From Volvox africanus (Eukaryota > Chlorophyta > Chlorophyceae > Chlamydomonadales > Volvocaceae), in contig BSDZ01000080.1 of the NCBI GenBank assembly GCA_030268105.1, forward strand, positions 5,395,501 to 5,459,500: a stretch of 64,000 nucleotides of DNA, read 5' to 3'. The notes below the pieces were generated by a model. The model ran no database searches. It saw only the letters and a list, made by a program, of their open reading frames with translations, and was not told the DNA's origin. This document shows positions 53,732-64,000 of the stretch, in pieces. Every line of letters starts with the position of its first letter. The first letter of the stretch is position 1. Both the position numbers and the translations under genes were made by a program.

Positions 53732-54535
53732 TCAGTAAGCGCGTCGCCTTTGCCTTCTTGCCTCCTCAGCCTTCTCCATCGGGAAATATCCTCCCCTGAG
53801 ATGGCACAACCGGATGCCTACCTTTTGGGGGTACGTGTCTCCCTCCAGCAGGCTCTCCTTCACGTAATCCACCGCCGCCTGGCCGACCGCCGTCCAACGG
53901 CGGGAGGTCTATCACCGCAAGATAGCTGGAGTTGCAACATGGAGCGACAGGGACAACACGTCCTGCCGAATGATACCACCACCCGTAAGAGGTGGGGTAT
54001 GCGGAGGATCTCCACATACAGACACGCACAGAAATAAATACAAGCACACACTGCTGCGTATTACAAAATCAGCTCCTCAAGTCTTAAGCCTCCGAGCCCC
54101 CTGTGGGGTTATATTAATTGGCTGTATTATCAGCATAACAATGCCGAAATCATCTCGAGGTCTTATTCACCGTATATGTTATATCCGTATATGCCAAAGC
54201 GCGTTATGGGGCCCATATATTGGGGAGGGGGTTGATAGTTGGCGGGCAGCCAGGTCTTTGAACGATTGGAGAATGATTGAAGGTAGTTGCTACGGTCCTA
54301 CCAGCACGAGGTTAGTGTATGATTCCCTAAATACGTTGTCACTTATGATGCGGAGTGCCTATCCCTTGATATTGGAGCCAGGGCGTCTGGGGGCGGGGGG
54401 TGGGTTGCTGGCAGCATCTGGCGGAAGTACTCGGTACTCGGTACCGGTAAGGCATCACTCCACAGGAGGAGCACCCTTACACACGGCTTTGGACCTTACC
54501 AGGATGGGCTGCGAACGGTCTGCCGTTGTCACCAT
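53732..54535 (-). CDS. Unidentified small basic protein (about 70 aa, 2 exons as modelled)
   Basis: The last exon (53908-53732) encodes RRWTAVGQAAVDYVKESLLE, then GDTYPQKVGIRLCHLRGGYF, and ends PMEKAEEARRQRRRAY before TGA. It looks strongly like real coding sequence. The proposed first exon is 54535-54500 (MVTTADRSQPIL), with a good start context (ggcATGG), donor CTG|GTAAGG and matching phase 0. Other small exons between them are possible. The amphipathic middle and basic C-terminal tail would fit an organelle or ribonucleoprotein subunit, but the family is not recognised. It is convergent with the 181-aa gene and divergent from the Ufm1 protease gene. Confidence 0.5.
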
Positions 54536-54900
54536 GCCAGCCAGTTCAAGCCAGTGTTGTAAAGGGGTCTCAAGCGCTGAAGTTCTTACGTTTGGATTCC
54601 TACTTCCACGCGCCTGTTTATTAGAAAGCGTAACGAACAGAAATCGTTCTAAGGTCGCTCAATAGGAAGACAGAGTTCGTCAGGGTTGGCAAGACTGGTG
54701 AGGTTGTGATTAGTACTAGCACCAGTGCCGTACGTAAAACCGCATGCCTATTGCAAACATCACGAATTTTTGTTCCCCGTAACACTTGCGTCGTCTTTCA
54801 GACATTTTTATGAAGTTATGCAATCCAGTTAAAACAAAAATTATAGCAGAAAACCTGAGGAATTCTTTCCAGATATCTAGTTGAAAAGGACTTATTTAAA
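54536..54900. promoter_or_regulatory. Divergent region, small basic protein / UFSP2
   Basis: These 365 bp lie between two outward-facing starts. The DNA becomes AT-rich near the UFSP2 ATG. No specific element is assigned. Confidence 0.4.
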
Positions 54901-57900
54901 ATGGACCATGTTTCTGTAGTAGGTGACGCAAACAATTTAGCACTATCGCAAAAGGACGCTATCTTAATCGGCATCGTTGATGCGGAAGGCGCTACCCTCC
55001 TGGGTTGTGCATATTGTGCGCCAAATGCAGCCGAATTGCAAGGTACAGACGAAGTTCGACATAAAATTGCAGCATTACATTTACCAAAGGTTGGACCTGA
55101 CGCGCCGTTCAAACAGAGGTTACGGACTTGCTGCCCGCACCTTTGGTTTTGCTGGGCGCCTACGCCCGATCAAAGGAGGAAGCGCTCCAATCTGCCGCGC
55201 AAATCCTCAGAGCCGGATTTTGCAGCCAGGAATGTATTGCAACCTACGTCTCCGATGAAAAGCTCCAGGCGTACCGTGTGAACCCGGACGGCACTGTGGG
55301 CCCCGACCTCAACACCAAGCGGATAGCCTCTTTTGATGAATGGCTGAAGCGATACCGCATCTTGCGGTGAGCTATCTCTTGAGCCTTTTGGGAGTGCCTA
55401 GGGCTTCTATGCATTGCGTAAGAGGGGGCCCTATCAGGATGTAATCTGTTGGGGGATGCAAGCAACCGCGAGTTGTCACCCCGTCCGGACTCTGCACCCC
55501 TCGACATACCCGACCTTTGTAGGTCCACTTGTAGGCTGTCTTTGCAGGCTGTCCCGACCTTTGTAGGCTGTCTTTGTAGGTCTACTCTGAATAATGTCAC
55601 AGCGCCCAGGAAACTTTAGGAGTTGTCGAGAGGCAATGAAACGAGGTCTAGAGCCTCAATCAACGTGGGTGGGTGCGATAATAACACGGGAGCACGGAAC
55701 GCATGTGAAGCAAACAGCGGCATAGTGCTCGACATATTAATACCAAAGATGAAGATGCCGGTCCAAGACCAATACGGTCATCCCACCCCTTTACCTTACC
55801 ATGCCGGCAGTACCTCTTGCGCCGCACCAAGCCCATGAGCAGCATTAAGACGGAACCTGAGACGACGGCCATAGCCGGCCTTAAATATAGGCTTTGGTCT
55901 TTTGAAGCTCCCGCGAAGCCATGTGCACGATGCGGCTACGAGAATGAGCATCGCCGCAGATTCTGCTGGCTAATGTTTTGCCATTATGACCTCCCACCGT
56001 CAGATGCGAACTGCCAATTGCTTTGGAGGTGGTAGAGGATGGCACAGTTCCCTCCACCGTGGCGCTCCAGTTGGCGTTCGGCCGTGTGCTGGGGCAGCTG
56101 GATGTGCCGGGACTGACATTTCTGACCGACCGTGGGTGCGTGGGATCGATCGGGGGGCTGCACCGACGGTTCCGCTGCCCACTGCTGAACTGAAGCTGTT
56201 CTCTCCGGGCTTGGCCCTAACGATAGGGGGCTATGTCTGTTGGCCGCTATGGCCCCCGCGTCGAACTGAGCGCTCCGCGCATCCCCCAGGCGACCGGGGT
56301 GGGGACAGCTGACCAGAGATTCCTAAGGAATCTGGCCCTATATCGCGGCGCAATTTTAAGGTATACAGCTAATCGCCAAGGCCAGGCTACCGTGATACCG
56401 CCTCCGTGCTTTGCCGTACACCTGCAGGTCCGCTGGAAAGTTCGGTTCAGTGCTTCTCAGACCCGATGCCGATGTCCTCATGGAGTCCATTCCCTTTGGA
56501 TGTTCATCAGGTTCGGGCAGTAGCAATGGCGATGGTGGGGATGTGGTGTGCTGTTTGCCGCTAATTGACACCAGACAGCTTGCATCCCCGCCAAAGGGTC
56601 TCATGTTCACCTACCGCCCGCTGGCTGCATCCACCGGCGGCAGCGGGGCCTCTGCGAATTGTCGAACCGAGACCCTGCGGCTGGACGTGCTGAGCTACGT
56701 GCGACGGAATTGCAGTCTAGGAGCGGCCGCAGCGGCTCTGTCACGGGGTATCATACGACAGCTGCATGCCGCACAGCGTGTCCTGGAGAAACACAATGGC
56801 CAGGTGCTTCCGGTGAGACACGCGCCCTACATTTAGCCCCACTGAAGCGGCCGGTCCAGCAGGCTGAAATCTGGATTGTGAAAACTCTGCAGCCGGCAGC
56901 GGACCTCCCAGCCAGAGGTGAATGCACATCTTCCTGTTGCCGGCCTTCACAGAGGGTGTAACCAGATGGGAACAAAAGAGCCCTACGCCATTCCTCCAGT
57001 GTCCTGTCCGTTCGGAACCAATCAGAAATGGATCTGGAAAGCGGTCGTGGAGGTCTGTGAAGGATGTCTCACACAGTAAGGCGGTCCTGGGCCCTTACGA
57101 TCTTTTTTTCCGCCTCGCCACCTCGTTCCGTCTCCATCAGGTTCGAGCCCACCACTTCCTCCCACCGGGGTTCTCTCACCATCTGACGGTGCTGTACCCC
57201 ACCTTTCTGGAGGACCCGGAGCGAAATGACGATCGGCTGGTGGCGACCCGCCAGCGGCTGCACGCCCTCATGGGCTTACCGCTGAACCGCCCGCTGCTGA
57301 GAAGCGCAAATGCGGTTGACCTGGAGGCGCAGTGTGAGGATGGTGGAGGCGGGGGAGCTGTGGCGCGTTTGCGGGATGTACACGCGGGCCTTACAGCTCC
57401 TGGTGAGGGCTTTTTTCTTCCGGAGGGGTTGCTGGGCTCAGGGGCCATGAAGAGCGTGCGGGCTGTACAGCTGGGTGGTCAGGGGGTCAGCCAGTTGGGT
57501 TTCCATCGATGAATCGGTTCCGTATGGACATTTTGGACTTGAGCGGTGTCATGGAGCCAGTCATATCGTCACGCCCCTGCTGCATGCTGCATGCCTCTTT
57601 ACTTTTTTTCTTCACAACGGAGAGGCTGTTCAGAGACCAATAGTTGTAATCTGGGTCCCCAATAGGATAGAACAACATCGTAAGGTGCGTAGGAAGTTTA
57701 AGTACGTCTCTCCTATCAGAAGTCCAGCGAGGCCGCCTTCGTATGCACGCCGCTCCAAATAAAAGGGTCTGCTGTGCTTCTCCTCCACCTTGGTGAGCAG
57801 GCATCGGCGGCACGTCAGTACTAGTGCAAGGGTCGTACGAGTATTGCCACTACATGCAGGACCGCTTCAACGATGCGGGCTGGGGCTGTGCATACCGCTC

Positions 57901-59420
57901 TTTGCAGACCATCTGTTCGTGGTTCCGGCTGCAGAGGTACACAAGCAAGCCTATCCCGTCGCACAGGTGCGGTGAGAGACAGGGGCAGGAAGCTAGGAAA
58001 GTGAGTAGAATCGAGCCCAAGGCCGGCCGGGCGTGGATACGAGGGTGCGGCTGGGGCTGACAGGTGCGGACAAGGAGGGGTATGGGGAGGGAACTTAAGA
58101 GGGGCTATATAGGAGGCTGGAATGCGCAAATGTCACGGTTATTGTTCCAAGCTGCAGTTTTGGGAGTCTTCAGGGGCAAAGCGGCTGTGGGGCAAAAGCT
58201 TGCTGTCCATGACTTTACAAGCCTCTCTTGTGGAGCTACGCCAGCCAGTCACCAGCTTCTGTGTTGGTGTGGCAGCGTTACCCACATCACATACGAAATC
58301 CTGTTGAGCTGAAAAGGCACTTGCTATCACCCCCCACACACAGCCCTAGTGCATCGTTGCCGCACTTCTACGCTTTGTCGGTGTTGCTTGCTTCCTGGAA
58401 CCCTATCGGGGCCTCGAAGGACATGAGCATGCAGGCGTGGATGGCGGGTTTGATGCTGGGGCATGAGGAGCAATAATCCACTAATGATAATCCATTAACC
58501 TGGCAATAACATGTGCTCCTAATGGCGCCGCATCACCGTGCCCTACTTGGACCGTTCATGCAAAAGAGCTCCATGTCTTTTGAGTGTCCTATCAGCACGT
58601 CTATGAATTCATGCTGACAGGACCATACAACAAGTGCTGGTCCGTCTCGGAGACAAACCGCCGACCTTCGTGGGCTCGTGCAACTGGATTGGTGCGATTG
58701 AGCTGTCCTATATCTTGGACGACTACCTGGGCGTCACGTCCAAAATCCTGACAGTCAACCGCGGATCAGATATTCCCAGTCACGCTCGCGAACTGGCGGC
58801 TCACTTCGCGACCGTGGGCTCGCCCGTCATGATCGGAGGTGGCGTGCTGGCGTATACATTGCTGGGAGTCCGGTTCAATGAGCAGACGGGCGAGGCGGCG
58901 TTCCTTATTCTTGACCCCCACTACACTGGTGGTAAGTTCCGTGAAGTGGGAATAACAGGGGAGAAACGGATGCTTTCTTCTTCTGATCTGCATAATAGGC
59001 AACTGTGCACGATAAAATGGATTTGTGAAGACGCGGGGTTATCCCCTCCCGGAGGCTGAGGTTGGGTGTGCGAAGTATTTAATAAGCAACGATATTGCTT
59101 AAGCAATGAAATTGTTGTGAAACACTTAAAACTATAAGCTTCCGTCATACCGTAGGTATGAAATGATAATAGCAGCTGGATGATGGACGTTGGTTCTGCA
59201 CTCGGCATTGAGCATAAGGCGAGAAAATTTCTAATGGGGTAAGACTTTAGCATAACTCTGAAATTTGATTTACTTCGCAGGCGAGGATTTAAGGAAAGTC
59301 CAGCAAGGAACGTGGGTGGGCTGGAAGCGACCTGGCGATAACGCTGCGGCGGGCGGTTCCCTCTTCGTAGAGGATGCCTTCTACAATTTTCTACTCCCGC
59401 AACGCCCCAACACCGTTTGA
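54901..59420 (+). CDS. UFSP2: Ufm1-specific protease 2 (peptidase C78), complete (587 aa, 8 exons)
   Basis: This cysteine protease matures the ubiquitin-like UFM1 and removes it from targets, in the cytosol or at the ER. Exons are 54901-55042, 55117-55366, 56004-56135, 56428-56812, 57141-57402, 57825-57966, 58621-58931 and 59281-59420, with phases 1, 2, 2, 0, 1, 2, 1 and a total of 1,764 nt. Residues 1-390 are the variable N-terminal domain ([47 protein letters not shown]). The protease domain begins [15 protein letters not shown]. Cys412 in [19 protein letters not shown] is the nucleophile, and Asp536 and His538 in LILDPHYTG complete the site. [28 protein letters not shown] and [11 protein letters not shown] are also conserved. 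All catalytic residues are intact. The 74-nt first intron was chosen because it alone keeps the frame. Confidence 0.93.
55507..55588 (+). repeat. UFSP2: Imperfect tandem repeats (TTTGTAGG(C/T)TGTC-like)
   Basis: Several imperfect copies of CGACCTTTGTAGG and GGCTGTCTTTG lie in the second UFSP2 intron (55367-56003). Confidence 0.6.
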
Positions 59421-59524
59421 GGACCGCACAACGGCGCGCATGTGGCAACTGTGAAGCTACATAGTAACCGGCGTGAGGGCGTGGTTAAACCGTAGGGGTT
59501 TTCACGTTAGCTAGCGGTGTTTCT

Positions 59525-59529
59525 TGTAA
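59525..59529 (+). promoter_or_regulatory. UFSP2: TGTAA poly(A) signal of UFSP2
   Basis: It reads TTCTTGTAATTCC, 105 nt past the stop at 59418-59420. Confidence 0.6.
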
Positions 59530-60010
59530 TTCCTTGCCTAATTTGCATGCGATGTTATGGAGAGCAATGGATGCAAGCCATTGCGTATCGACGGAACTGA
59601 AACGTCGTTGTTCCATTATTGTTTTCCGATTATACGAACATGTTACCATGCATACATTCTTTGGTAGAGGGTTTGCTTGTCGGCTGTAATAGCTCGCACA
59701 GACGACGTTGACAAAGACGACCGTACTGTTAAACACATCAGCAAACCTAAAGTACCCGACGTTGTGTGAGCTTCAAAGCCACTGCATGTTCATACACCTA
59801 TGCACGCTTATAACTTTATACAAAATTAGAAACCTAGCATTGACCATTACTCAAGGAGCCTCCAACATCTTCCAGCCTTCACACCCTCTGTTGCGGCTTG
59901 CTCCGGACCCACTGCTATACAGCGGACATTATTCTCTAGCTATCTACTGAGTTGGCTACCTGAATAGCTAACAAGAGCTCAGGGTACAACCTGGCTGGAC
60001 GGCCGCAAGA
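59530..60010. promoter_or_regulatory. Intergenic region upstream of the PP2C gene
   Basis: About 480 bp between the UFSP2 poly(A) signal and the PP2C start. No gene is recognised, so it should hold the PP2C promoter. Confidence 0.4.
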
Positions 60011-63000
60011 ATGCCGCTGGATATCGGTTGCGCCTCAGCCCCTGGCAATCGTTATGGAGACACAAATCAAGACTACTGCGTCCTGCAGGAGCTTTATGCT
60101 CCGGGAGAAATTCCGTCAGGGCATCGTCAGATGTACATAGCTGTGGTCTGTGATGGTAAGGCTTAAAGAAATGCCGTGGTAATCGTGAACCTGTTCACAG
60201 GGTAGTCATGGGAAATTCGGGGGCTAAAATTGAGGAACCTGTGATGATAGTTACCCGCGAGATATGTAGAAAGCAAGGTGTTGTTTAACATGTTTCTAAT
60301 TTACATTTTCTTTATTACTTCTCCGTCCTTTTTGGTTTTGAAATCCGCGTGCCTAAACTGTCGGCGCTTTCACACCCCGGAACCCTGTTAGTACACCCTG
60401 CCTTACCCATGGCTTTGGGGTAGGGCACGCACTGAACTTATTATTCCGACAGCTACCAATTTGCCACGGGATGTCTTTTGGCCTATGCATCACAGGACAC
60501 GGTGTTTTAGGCGATAAGGCAGCGTGCTATGCAGGAAAGACGCTGGTGCGCCACCTGTACACAAGCTGCCTGCGCAATCGGCTGCTTCGGGATATGCGTG
60601 AGGAGGCAGAGAAGCTGATGGTATCTGCTTTTCAAAAAGGCCATACGGCGGCCCTCTCGTTGTACGATGATCCTCCCAAAACTATAAATATGGGTGGTCA
60701 CAGGTGCGTTTGTCGCAAGTCTGCCTTATCAACCCACGTTGAAATCATGTCTGTTGACATATTGGATGAAGTGCACTTAATCGGGTCGCACAACACATTT
60801 ACTTTGGGTATGCGCCCTCCCCTAGGCTCTCGAACGCCATGCATAGTTTACCATGCCATACCGAAAACCTTAGAAGTACGCCGCGCTCGGGCACAGCACC
60901 TGCAGGGCCTTACTTCCAGGACCGTACTCCCATCTGGACAGGGGGGCACAACTCCAAACCTGTTCACTGGCTTTCTTGACTTTTTGGGCCCCTCAACCAC
61001 CGCACGCAGGAAGCGTTCCACGACGTATACACTAGCATCCAGTGATGGCATCTGCGTCTACCGCAACGGCTCGGGGCCGGAGCGGCTGCTTGAATTCGGT
61101 TGCACCTGCACATGCGCCATTGTCCAGGGCAACTCAGTAGTGCTTGCCAATGTGGGAGACAGTGCGGCAGTGTTGGGCTCTGACACAGGTACGTGACGCG
61201 CCTAGGGATTTGCCAGGCCTTCGGTTGGGTGCGGGCGTGGCCACATTAAGGGGTGTGAATGCGTGTGAGCAGGGTGGGCAGTGTTAATCCTCACTATAAA
61301 TGTCGGGCCGTGGGGTTCAGGGTCAGTCGTTCTTCTCCGCATGACGGTCTTTTCCGTATCCAAGACTTGCATGCACGGTCCCATGCGACCTTCCGTCGCG
61401 GCTATGCAGGCACGTCATACGCCTCTCGGACCTTGACTCTACGCCACAACGGGCATAACGAGGCGGAGGCCAAGAGGATTAAGGTATGGAGATGTGTAGG
61501 GGAGCATGAGGGAGAGCTGCCTCTAAGCTCTGGGAACATCGAAACTCGACGCGTGCACTGGTTTTGCTAGGCTTTCCGAGAGACCAAAACAGGCGCAATA
61601 AAGACCGACAGCAAAACAGGCTGTGATGCAATTAAGTAGAAGTTGAAACTAGAGGTGGCGCGTTTATCTGTCGCTTAGGACATGAGAAACTTAACGTGAA
61701 AAGAGGCATCTTCAGCTTTGTGTGTGTTGTGGCAAATCCGATGAGTCCTCTTGCAGGTTAAGGCTTCTAACCACCCAACCAGCACAACTCTTATATGTAG
61801 ATTTTATTACAGGTATTGAAGAAACCCATCATATATTATCTCTTGTTATTTAATATCGTCACGATCTTCTGTATGAGCCCGTCGGCTCTACCATAACCGC
61901 ATGCCTGACTCCTGCTCCCAAACCTCCTCCACGACCTGTAGGCCGCTAGTCCCGGGGTTGTCACGGTTAAGGACGGGGTAAATGGCGATGGCTATCTGCA
62001 AGTATTGTCCGGCGCCTGGCAGGGCTACGAGCTGGCGGTGACTCGAGCGTTAGGCCACAAGCACATGGCCCAATACGGCGTCCTTGTTGAACCGCACATC
62101 GTGTCGCTGCAGGCTAAGCCGGAGGACTGCTGCCTGGTGCGTCCCATCGGCAACTGGACAGGGCACATGGGTATTGGCAGCCCGCGCAGTGCTGAAATAT
62201 GAGTGACAAAGGGTCACGTTGTGGCCGAACGGGGGCCCTCTCCTCAGCGTATGCTCCCATCTAATTTGGTTGACAAGGAGGAGTTGAGGGGGTAGCTAGC
62301 AGGCGCTGTATGTTGAGTGAAGCGCACCTGCAAGGGATCAGGCAGCATAGCGTTGTGGTGCAACCCGGGAAGCTGGTGCATAAAGGGGAGGCCCGAACCA
62401 TTGTGGGCAAGGGAAATGAAATTGCGACAAACACATGCGACAAGCCCTGACCTTCTTTCCTTTCTTTCTAATCTTTACCGGCTAACCGACAGGTTCTTGC
62501 TTCTGACGGAGTTTGGGACGTGATGGATGGCCAAGAGGTGGTCAATCGGGTGATGGAGGCTGTGGGGGAGGGCAAGACTGCGGCCCAGGCAGCCAAGATG
62601 CTGGTGCAGGTGAGAACTGGAGAGGGGCGACAGGGCCGCAGGAAAAGCCGATGAAAGAGGGATTCAGAGGGCAGCAAACCCTTTGCAGAGTTGGTTAACG
62701 GGCGGGCGGGATGGGAGCGTAAAACTATGGGATATGTACGGGTCAGGCGGGTATTGAGCCCAGGTGGACTTTTTGAAGCTTCAGCCTTCAGCAGCAAGTC
62801 GCTTACTTGGCCGTCACCGTGCCGCACCTTGTTACACAAGGCATAGTTTGCACGCGTCGCTGTCCTGCAACATAGGCAATGCGTTTGCGTTTGAGGGTCC
62901 TTCCTGATATCGCCATCAGTGGCATGTAGGGTTTCGGAGGCGCCTCTCTGTCAAGTAATAGGGTTTTCCAAATGGAATTATCGGCGATCCAAGGCATGTG

Positions 63001-63113
63001 ACGTCGGTTATGTGTGTTTGCCGCACTCCACCCAGGATGCTGTGGATCTAGGTACCAACTCCCCTAGCGGCGACGCAGACAACACCTCGGCCATTGTCAT
63101 TATGCTGCGTTGA
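60011..63113 (+). CDS. PP2C-type Ser/Thr protein phosphatase, complete (331 aa, 7 exons)
   Basis: This is a metal-dependent (PPM) phosphatase. Exons are 60011-60155, 60496-60703, 61010-61188, 61410-61483, 61942-62136, 62493-62609 and 63036-63113, with phases 1, 2, 1, 0, 0, 0 and a total of 996 nt. Motifs in order are RYGDTNQD (Asp21), VVCDGHGVLGDKAA (Asp48), GSGPERLLEFGCTCTCAIVQ, VVLANVGDSAAVLG, GYELAVTRALGHKHM, VLASDGVWDVMDGQEVV (Asp272) and GDADNTSAIVIML (Asp321). All metal-ligand aspartates are present. The protein is little more than the catalytic domain, with no transit peptide, membrane segment or regulatory extension, so a soluble cytosolic or nuclear enzyme is likely. Substrate unknown. 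It is tandem with UFSP2 but not obviously related in function. Confidence 0.92.
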
Positions 63114-63265
63114 AGCTAAGACGGACATGAGAAGACGGGCGGACATGACGGACGGACATTGCGGCGCAGAGCCCGGTGCTATTGCAGTCCGGTGCATCGG
63201 CTTTCTGTTTCGCCATCTGTACGCAATTTTGACCGGAGTACTCAACACGGTGAAGGGCGTTTTGT

Positions 63266-63270
63266 TGTAA
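63266..63270 (+). promoter_or_regulatory. TGTAA poly(A) signal of the PP2C gene
   Basis: It reads TTTTGTTGTAAGCC, 153 nt past the stop. Confidence 0.6.
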
Positions 63271-63351
63271 GCCTCTCCGATCACTATGGCCTGCACAGTT
63301 ATTGCTGACTGAGCGCTGTGCATTGCAGCGGTGGCTGACCCACTCACATCT

Positions 63352-63504
63352 ATGCGTACACCTACACCTACACCTACACCTACACCTACACCGGCGGGAG
63401 TTGAGATTGCGGTGAAAGAGCTGCCCAACTTCCACCACCTGGACGCCAAAACGTTTCTCACAGTTCGTTGGACCGCGGTTCAGCCGGTACACCACCTCCT
63501 GTGA
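63352..63504 (+). CDS. Possible exon of a downstream gene (Pro-Thr repeat), uncertain
   Basis: An ATG is followed by six Thr-Pro pairs encoded by (ACACCT)n (63357-63390), then AGVEIAVKELPNFHHLDAK and TFLTVRWTAV. The second part looks like folded protein. A donor could lie at 63470-63480 (GCG|GTTCAG or CCG|GTACAC), and if unspliced the frame stops at 63504. The rest of the gene, if real, continues to or past the window edge. The remaining sequence to 64000 shows no recognisable gene. Confidence 0.3.
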   Translation: MRTPTPTPTPTPTPAGVEIAVKELPNFHHLDAKTFLTVRWTAVQPVHHLL

Positions 63505-64000
63505 TCGGCTTCGCGTGGCAGCAGAGTAATATGTATTCGAGTACTGCAGCGCGGCGGCAGTTCGCACGGGATCCTCCGCGCTTGGAAAACAAGAAAGTAG
63601 CTCGGTGGGACGTGTTAATATTGACCATGGAATGGCAGGATGTGGCGCCTATCGAGACTGCGCCGCGAGGAATGGTTTGTGCTCATGTGTGGGTTGGTTG
63701 GCGCATGCCGGTGACGTAACGAGGAAGTCCTGCCTAGCACGGATGTACAAGTCTATACCAGGAGTCTTGTAACCGCAGGAGAAGGGGCTGCCCGTTGGTC
63801 TCGTTGGTCCCGTTCCGAAATGTAGCAAGCAAGTTAAGCTTAACGAAACACAAGCCGGTGCTTTTCTATCTTGGTGAGGCTATTGTTCTTTAGATCTTGT
63901 TCCTTCTGATTGATACGCAAGCTGGCCACATAATAGCCGGTGCTTGCCCGTCTTATGGTGGGCTACTGTTTGGATTGGGTGGGACTCGGGGGTGCATGAT

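Noticed and set aside
53970..54665. 231-residue plus-strand frame with no stops
   Set aside because: No family features, no splice support, and it overlaps the better-supported minus-strand small gene.

Overview
This window is nuclear DNA from a volvocine green alga (Chlamydomonas/Volvox group). The call rests on GC-rich coding exons split by many GT-AG introns, TGTAA polyadenylation signals, long Ala/Ser/Pro/Gly-rich protein insertions, and families typical of green algae (glucan synthase-like, DUF3067, plant-type DIL domain). The species cannot be named from sequence alone. There are no bacterial-type operons, rRNA, tRNA or CRISPR arrays. Gene models were built by hand from reading frame, splice sites and family similarity. 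In every model called complete, exon phases join and the summed length is divisible by three.

Layout, left to right. (1) 530-1201, minus: a complete 122-aa OB-fold nucleic-acid-binding protein. (2) 1764-30997, plus: a giant callose/1,3-beta-glucan synthase-like gene of about 44 exons and roughly 3,750 residues. It has an N-terminal low-complexity extension, an FKS1-type domain, a membrane block, an insertion of about 820 disordered residues, the glucan synthase catalytic domain and a C-terminal membrane block. Its introns hold almost every simple repeat in the left half, including a direct/inverted repeat element beside about 500 bp of ATT. (3) 30998-34024: AT-richer intergenic DNA. (4) 34025-36223, plus: a glutathione peroxidase-like gene with a possible alternative last exon. 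(5) 37551-38477, minus: an unidentified 216-aa protein. (6) 40372-45788, minus: a 1,009-aa protein with a myosin V/XI-type dilute (DIL) tail but no motor. It is divergent from (7) 46152-49484, plus: a probably plastid-targeted DUF3067 protein. (8) 49988-50444, minus: the 3' end of an unidentified gene. (9) 50842-51429: a second long ATT array. (10) 52480-53729, plus, and 53732-54535, minus: two small unidentified genes whose stop codons lie two bases apart. (11) 54901-59420, plus: a complete UFSP2-type Ufm1 protease. (12) 60011-63113, plus: a complete PP2C-type phosphatase. (13) The right edge may hold the start of another gene.

The genes do not form one pathway. They cover cell-wall or plug glucan synthesis (GSL), peroxide detoxification (GPX), vesicle or organelle cargo binding (DIL), plastid function (DUF3067), ufmylation (UFSP2) and phosphosignalling (PP2C). 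Several neighbours are head-to-head across 360-560 bp and probably share promoter regions. The most unusual items are the motorless DIL protein, the near-touching convergent gene pair, the repeat element with inverted arms and a one-sided ATT expansion, and the possible GPX alternative terminal exon with its own TGTAA.
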